From the NCBI GenBank assembly GCA_016204425.1, contig JACQKR010000027.1, positions 1-7,445 of the forward strand: DNA of 7,445 nucleotides, given 5' to 3'. Under the pieces are notes generated by a model that saw nothing but the letters and a program-made list of their open reading frames with translations, did not search any database and was not told where the DNA came from. This DNA is from Candidatus Levyibacteriota bacterium (GTDB lineage Bacteria; Patescibacteriota; Microgenomatia; Levybacterales; UBA12049). The position numbers and the translations under genes are program-made. Shown here in pieces: positions 5,040 to 7,445 of this stretch (position 1 is its first letter; each line of letters starts with the position of its first letter).

Positions 5040-6239
5040 CTATGCAGCAATCTTTTTTTCAGGAGTGACTTCTTCTTCATCAATCTGCATACGATCAACT
5101 ACAGGTTGAAATGCTTTTTTAGGAGTCCCATCTGGCCCCTGCAAACCAAAATGGTTAAAAACATTGTCTTCTTGAGTCACTGAGTCTGTAAGCTTATAGA
5201 TTAAAATTGCTCGAGGCTGTGTCCGGCCGTCTTTCAAGGCGTCAATTGCCATAGACAAATAAGCCGCTTGGTCATATTCTGAAAATTGGCCATATGTTGA
5301 TAAACCAAGCTCACCAATAAAAACGGGCTTATTATATCTCTTTTCAAAATATGAAACATATTCTGGTAACCTTTCTATTTCTCCAATATTATTTTCTGGA
5401 TAAAGATCAAGCGTTATAAGATCAATCGCATCACCAAGTCTATCATAAAAATACGACCCTTTTTTCATAAGATCTGTTCTATGCCCTATCCAATTATCCA
5501 AGTTTGCTGTTGTTTTCGCTTCAGGATCAACTGTTTTGATTGCACTGCTTGCAATCTTTATCACTTCAGTCAATTGGTCTATATAGTCTTCATCCAACAA
5601 TTGATGGAGATTCACTCCATACGTTTGAAAATTATGAATATCCGGTTCATTACAGATTTGCCAAACATCAATTTTCCCTCTATACCGTTCAGCAAGCGTT
5701 CCATAGTATTCATTCACTACCGTTTTATATTCGTCAAATGCATAATCTCTGGCAAAGCTTGGTGGTGTAGCTACAAAGAATATATTTAATCCTGCGTCTT
5801 TTGCATAATCAACCGCCTCATCATATTGGGTTACTGTATCGGCCCAGTGGATACCTGAGGTGTCAGAAGGACTAAGAATTTCCCATTCTGAAAAATTAAA
5901 TCGTATCCACTTCTGCCCCATCCCTGCTATTTGATCAACGTTTTGCTTAAAAGCTTCCAGGGTCTGATTGTCATTTTCAGCCGGATTAACAAACATGTGC
6001 GTGTTAAACCCGAACTCTGTCGGAACCTCTTGGAGTGGCTCTTTGGCAACAGCGCTCTCTGGGGCAGCAGGTGGTGGTTCTGGAAAATGCGGAGGTCCTT
6101 GAGGAGAAGTTTCAGGCATCCATTTGTCTCGTGTTTTATAGAGAACTCCTAATGCTGCCGCACCAAGGCCTAATACAGCGCCTCGTTTCAATAGATCTCT
6201 CCGTGACAGGCTATTTCCTTCTCGAGAAGCATCATCCAT
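5040..6239 (-). CDS. Clan-A-type glycoside hydrolase with twin-arginine-like N-terminus
   Basis: A 399-residue protein. Residues 12-18 (SRRDLLK) match the twin-arginine export motif and precede a short hydrophobic stretch (20-34, rich in Gly/Ala/Leu). A proline-rich linker follows (about 43-73), then a TIM-barrel domain (about 78-383). The barrel has the two catalytic signatures of clan-A glycosidases: WQICNEPD with Glu198 as likely acid/base, and FIGELGLS with Glu310 as likely nucleophile. It should therefore hydrolyse or remodel a beta-linked polysaccharide outside the cytoplasm; the exact family (GH5, GH39 and relatives) and substrate cannot be read. There is no clear AxA cleavage site, so it may stay anchored. 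The frame extends upstream to 6320 but overlaps the preceding gene; the ATG at 6239, with GAGAAG just upstream and the signal directly after, is preferred. The gene is AT-richer than radA. Confidence 0.82.
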   Translation of the reverse strand: MDDASREGNSLSRRDLLKRGAVLGLGAAALGVLYKTRDKWMPETSPQGPPHFPEPPPAAPESAVAKEPLQEVPTEFGFNTHMFVNPAENDNQTLEAFKQNVDQIAGMGQKWIRFNFSEWEILSPSDTSGIHWADTVTQYDEAVDYAKDAGLNIFFVATPPSFARDYAFDEYKTVVNEYYGTLAERYRGKIDVWQICNEPDIHNFQTYGVNLHQLLDEDYIDQLTEVIKIASSAIKTVDPEAKTTANLDNWIGHRTDLMKKGSYFYDRLGDAIDLITLDLYPENNIGEIERLPEYVSYFEKRYNKPVFIGELGLSTYGQFSEYDQAAYLSMAIDALKDGRTQPRAILIYKLTDSVTQEDNVFNHFGLQGPDGTPKKAFQPVVDRMQIDEEEVTPEKKIAA

Positions 6240-6282
6240 AGACTTCTCTAAAGTAACACAGAAAAAATAAAAAAGCAAAAAT

Positions 6283-7191
6283 TTATGCTGCAGGAACGAG
6301 GTATTGAAGAATCCGTTCATTTATCGCTGGCATAAGCCTTCCCGCAGCAGGGCAGCCGGTAATCAAAACCTCTGGATCTGCTTCTGTACTTGCTTCCCGA
6401 TACATATCCTCAATCATCTCATGGACTTCCGGCAGAAGCATCACTCTTCCTATTCCGCCGCTTCTAGCCTTATACGTAAACTTACTAGGATCAAATGATT
6501 TCCCGTCATACCCGTTTTGCTTCATCGTCGATTCTTTATGAAGCATCAGGTACTTCATGGCTCGTGAAGCCGGACGGCCGAGTATCATTGCTGAGCTTCG
6601 TGCAAGGGCGAGAAACTCTTCTTGAGTTGGCAATCTTCCCTCTTCTCTTGAAAATACTTCTAACAATAATTCGTAATATTTCGGCAATAGCTCCTTCGCA
6701 CTTCCCAAATTATCATGTATCATTCCTTGCACTCCGCCAACTAATGTCCCTCGATCAAGAGCAAGGTACCGATCCATTGCACCGACAACAAAAGCAAATA
6801 TTCCATCTGCGTCTTGCGTTGCAGCTGAGACCGCTTTTTGCGTATCAATACTTACTCTCTGCGAAGCATGCTCCATCGAATCAATAAAAGCTACAATCTC
6901 GAGTGCTTGTTCCGGAAATCTGACAGTATGCTCATATAATGGTTGTACCAACAATCTCTCTGCAATATCCTGACATGCTGCCTCAACAAAAGTGAGGACG
7001 AGCGGCTTTTTCATACCGGGGGCATCCCACAGCTTGAGCGTGGACAAGTCATCAGGAGTAATAGGTGGCACATCACCATAGATGAGTTCTGCCGGCTCAT
7101 CATTCTGCATCCTTTTTATTGCCTCCGATACCGGAAAGTAGTTATGCTGATCGGTCGTTCGTAGCCCCGGATCAGCTTCTGCGACAACCAT
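6283..7191 (-). CDS. Unrecognised 302-residue soluble protein
   Basis: I do not recognise a family. The protein looks mostly helical and cytosolic, without signal peptide or membrane segment. Visible blocks are an acidic/proline N-terminal region (about 31-58), a helical middle (66-180), a basic segment around residues 219-249 (YDGKSFDPSKFTYKARSGG within it) and a C-terminal TGCPAA (278-283) followed by a helix. The single cysteine in that late block and Cys73 are the only cysteines; no metal or nucleotide motif is obvious. The ATG lacks a ribosome binding site, but a good promoter ends seven bases upstream, so a leaderless start is likely. It lies directly after the rRNA operon terminator and leads into the glycoside hydrolase gene after 43 bases, so both are probably on one transcript. 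Confidence 0.8.
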   Translation of the reverse strand: MVVAEADPGLRTTDQHNYFPVSEAIKRMQNDEPAELIYGDVPPITPDDLSTLKLWDAPGMKKPLVLTFVEAACQDIAERLLVQPLYEHTVRFPEQALEIVAFIDSMEHASQRVSIDTQKAVSAATQDADGIFAFVVGAMDRYLALDRGTLVGGVQGMIHDNLGSAKELLPKYYELLLEVFSREEGRLPTQEEFLALARSSAMILGRPASRAMKYLMLHKESTMKQNGYDGKSFDPSKFTYKARSGGIGRVMLLPEVHEMIEDMYREASTEADPEVLITGCPAAGRLMPAINERILQYLVPAA

Positions 7192-7198
7192 GAAGGGA

Positions 7199-7227
7199 AT
7201 TCTAGCACAGATGAGCTTTCCTCACAA
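7199..7227 (-). promoter_or_regulatory. Promoter of the unknown gene / glycoside hydrolase block
   Basis: On the minus strand TTGTGA (7227-7222, four of six) is followed after 17 bases by TAGAAT (7204-7199, five of six), preceded by TGC, an extended -10. The expected start of transcription is at or next to the ATG at 7191, which would make the message leaderless; this agrees with the missing Shine-Dalgarno. The -35 box overlaps the T-tract of the rRNA terminator. Confidence 0.65.
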
Positions 7228-7252
7228 AAAATCCCGCACCAAGTGCGGGATT
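7225..7252 (-). terminator. Intrinsic terminator of the rRNA operon
   Basis: AATCCCGCAC (7230-7239) and GTGCGGGATT (7243-7252) form a perfect 10-base stem with a 3-base loop. On the minus strand it is followed directly by a run of T (7229-7225 plus stem-end bases), the classical form. It lies about 90 bases after the 3' end of 5S rRNA. On the plus strand it is followed by GTAATTTTT, which would be weaker. Confidence 0.9.
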
Positions 7253-7276
7253 GTAATTTTTAGCAAGAAATCATCC

Positions 7277-7309
7277 TCCTTCGTCCCGCGAAGCGGGACT
7301 TCGGAAGGA
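7277..7309. repeat. GC-rich hairpin between 5S rRNA and the terminator
   Basis: The inner stem GTCCCGC (7283-7289) and GCGGGAC (7293-7299) has a GAA loop. An outer stem pairs TCCTTC (7277-7282) with GAAGGA (7304-7309), with a 4-base bulge (7300-7303). No T-run follows. It may be a processing hairpin of the rRNA precursor or a member of the same palindromic family as 291-365. Confidence 0.7.
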
Positions 7310-7340
7310 CACGGTCGGCATCACTGTAAAACTTAAAAAG

Positions 7341-7445
7341 AGAAATATTCTGGCGATGACCCATTGTCCCGGGAACAAGTCCCAGTATCGTAGGCGCTGG
7401 TACGTTTCACGACTCTGTTCGGAATGGGAAGAGGTGGTACCATAC
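7341..7445 (-). rRNA. rrf: 5S ribosomal RNA, 3' part (5' end outside the window)
   Basis: Read on the minus strand, the last 105 bases follow bacterial 5S rRNA: the CCCATTCCGAACAGAG block of loops B/C, GTGAAACG, then CAGCGCC and CGATACTGGGACTTGTTCCC of the loop E/helix IV arm, and finally GGGTCATCGCCAG leading into the 3' strand of helix I. Roughly the first 15 bases, including the 5' strand of helix I, are cut off by the window edge. The 3' end is placed at about 7341 by analogy. Its position implies a leftward 16S-23S-5S operon to the right of the window. Confidence 0.93.

Noticed and set aside
6240..6320. N-terminal extension of the glycoside hydrolase by 27 residues
   Set aside because: It overlaps the preceding gene and would place the twin-arginine motif unusually far from the N-terminus.
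7260..7274. AAGGAGG followed by ATG on the minus strand just after the GC-rich hairpin
   Set aside because: The frame ends after four codons; the purine run is simply one arm of the hairpin.

Overview
The window reads as a piece of a bacterial chromosome with the standard genetic code (Trp is read from TGG in radA) and moderate G+C. No marker fixes the species. A four-domain S1 protein, a radA/PIN-TRAM pair, small intergenic spaces packed with palindromic repeats, mixed Shine-Dalgarno and apparently leaderless starts, and many short membrane proteins would fit a Candidate Phyla Radiation (Patescibacteria) genome. That placement is inference.

Layout from left to right: (i) 1-419 holds no clear gene. 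It has a possible leftward promoter (54-83), a 67-base imperfect hairpin (211-277) and a GC-rich nested palindrome (291-365). (ii) 420-3875 is a leftward information-processing block transcribed in the order S1-domain protein, RadA, PIN-TRAM protein. A strong promoter (3914-3942) lies in front of S1, and a repeat-rich 123-base gap lies between S1 and radA. The radA to PIN-TRAM order matches the Bacillus radA-disA-yacL neighbourhood with disA missing. (iii) 3876-4102 is a divergent intergenic region built from a 9-base tandem repeat that turns back on itself as a palindrome. (iv) 4103-4615 is the only rightward gene, a DUF892/YciE ferritin-like protein. (v) 4637-7191 is a second leftward block, probably one transcript: an unrecognised 302-residue protein, a glycoside hydrolase of the clan-A TIM-barrel type behind a twin-arginine-like N-terminus, and two very small membrane proteins whose genes are one base apart. 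(vi) 7192-7445 holds the end of a ribosomal RNA operon: the 3' part of 5S rRNA on the minus strand, a GC-rich hairpin, and an intrinsic terminator whose U-tract DNA overlaps the -35 box of the next promoter.

The most striking observation is a 17-base palindrome, CCCCGATTTAATCGGGG, present identically inside radA and inside the S1 gene. Both copies are read in the same frame (Pro-Ile-Lys-Ser-Gly) and both sit in loops that look inserted relative to the protein families. This looks like a palindromic repeat able to spread into coding sequence. I see no defence system, CRISPR array or transposase gene in the window.
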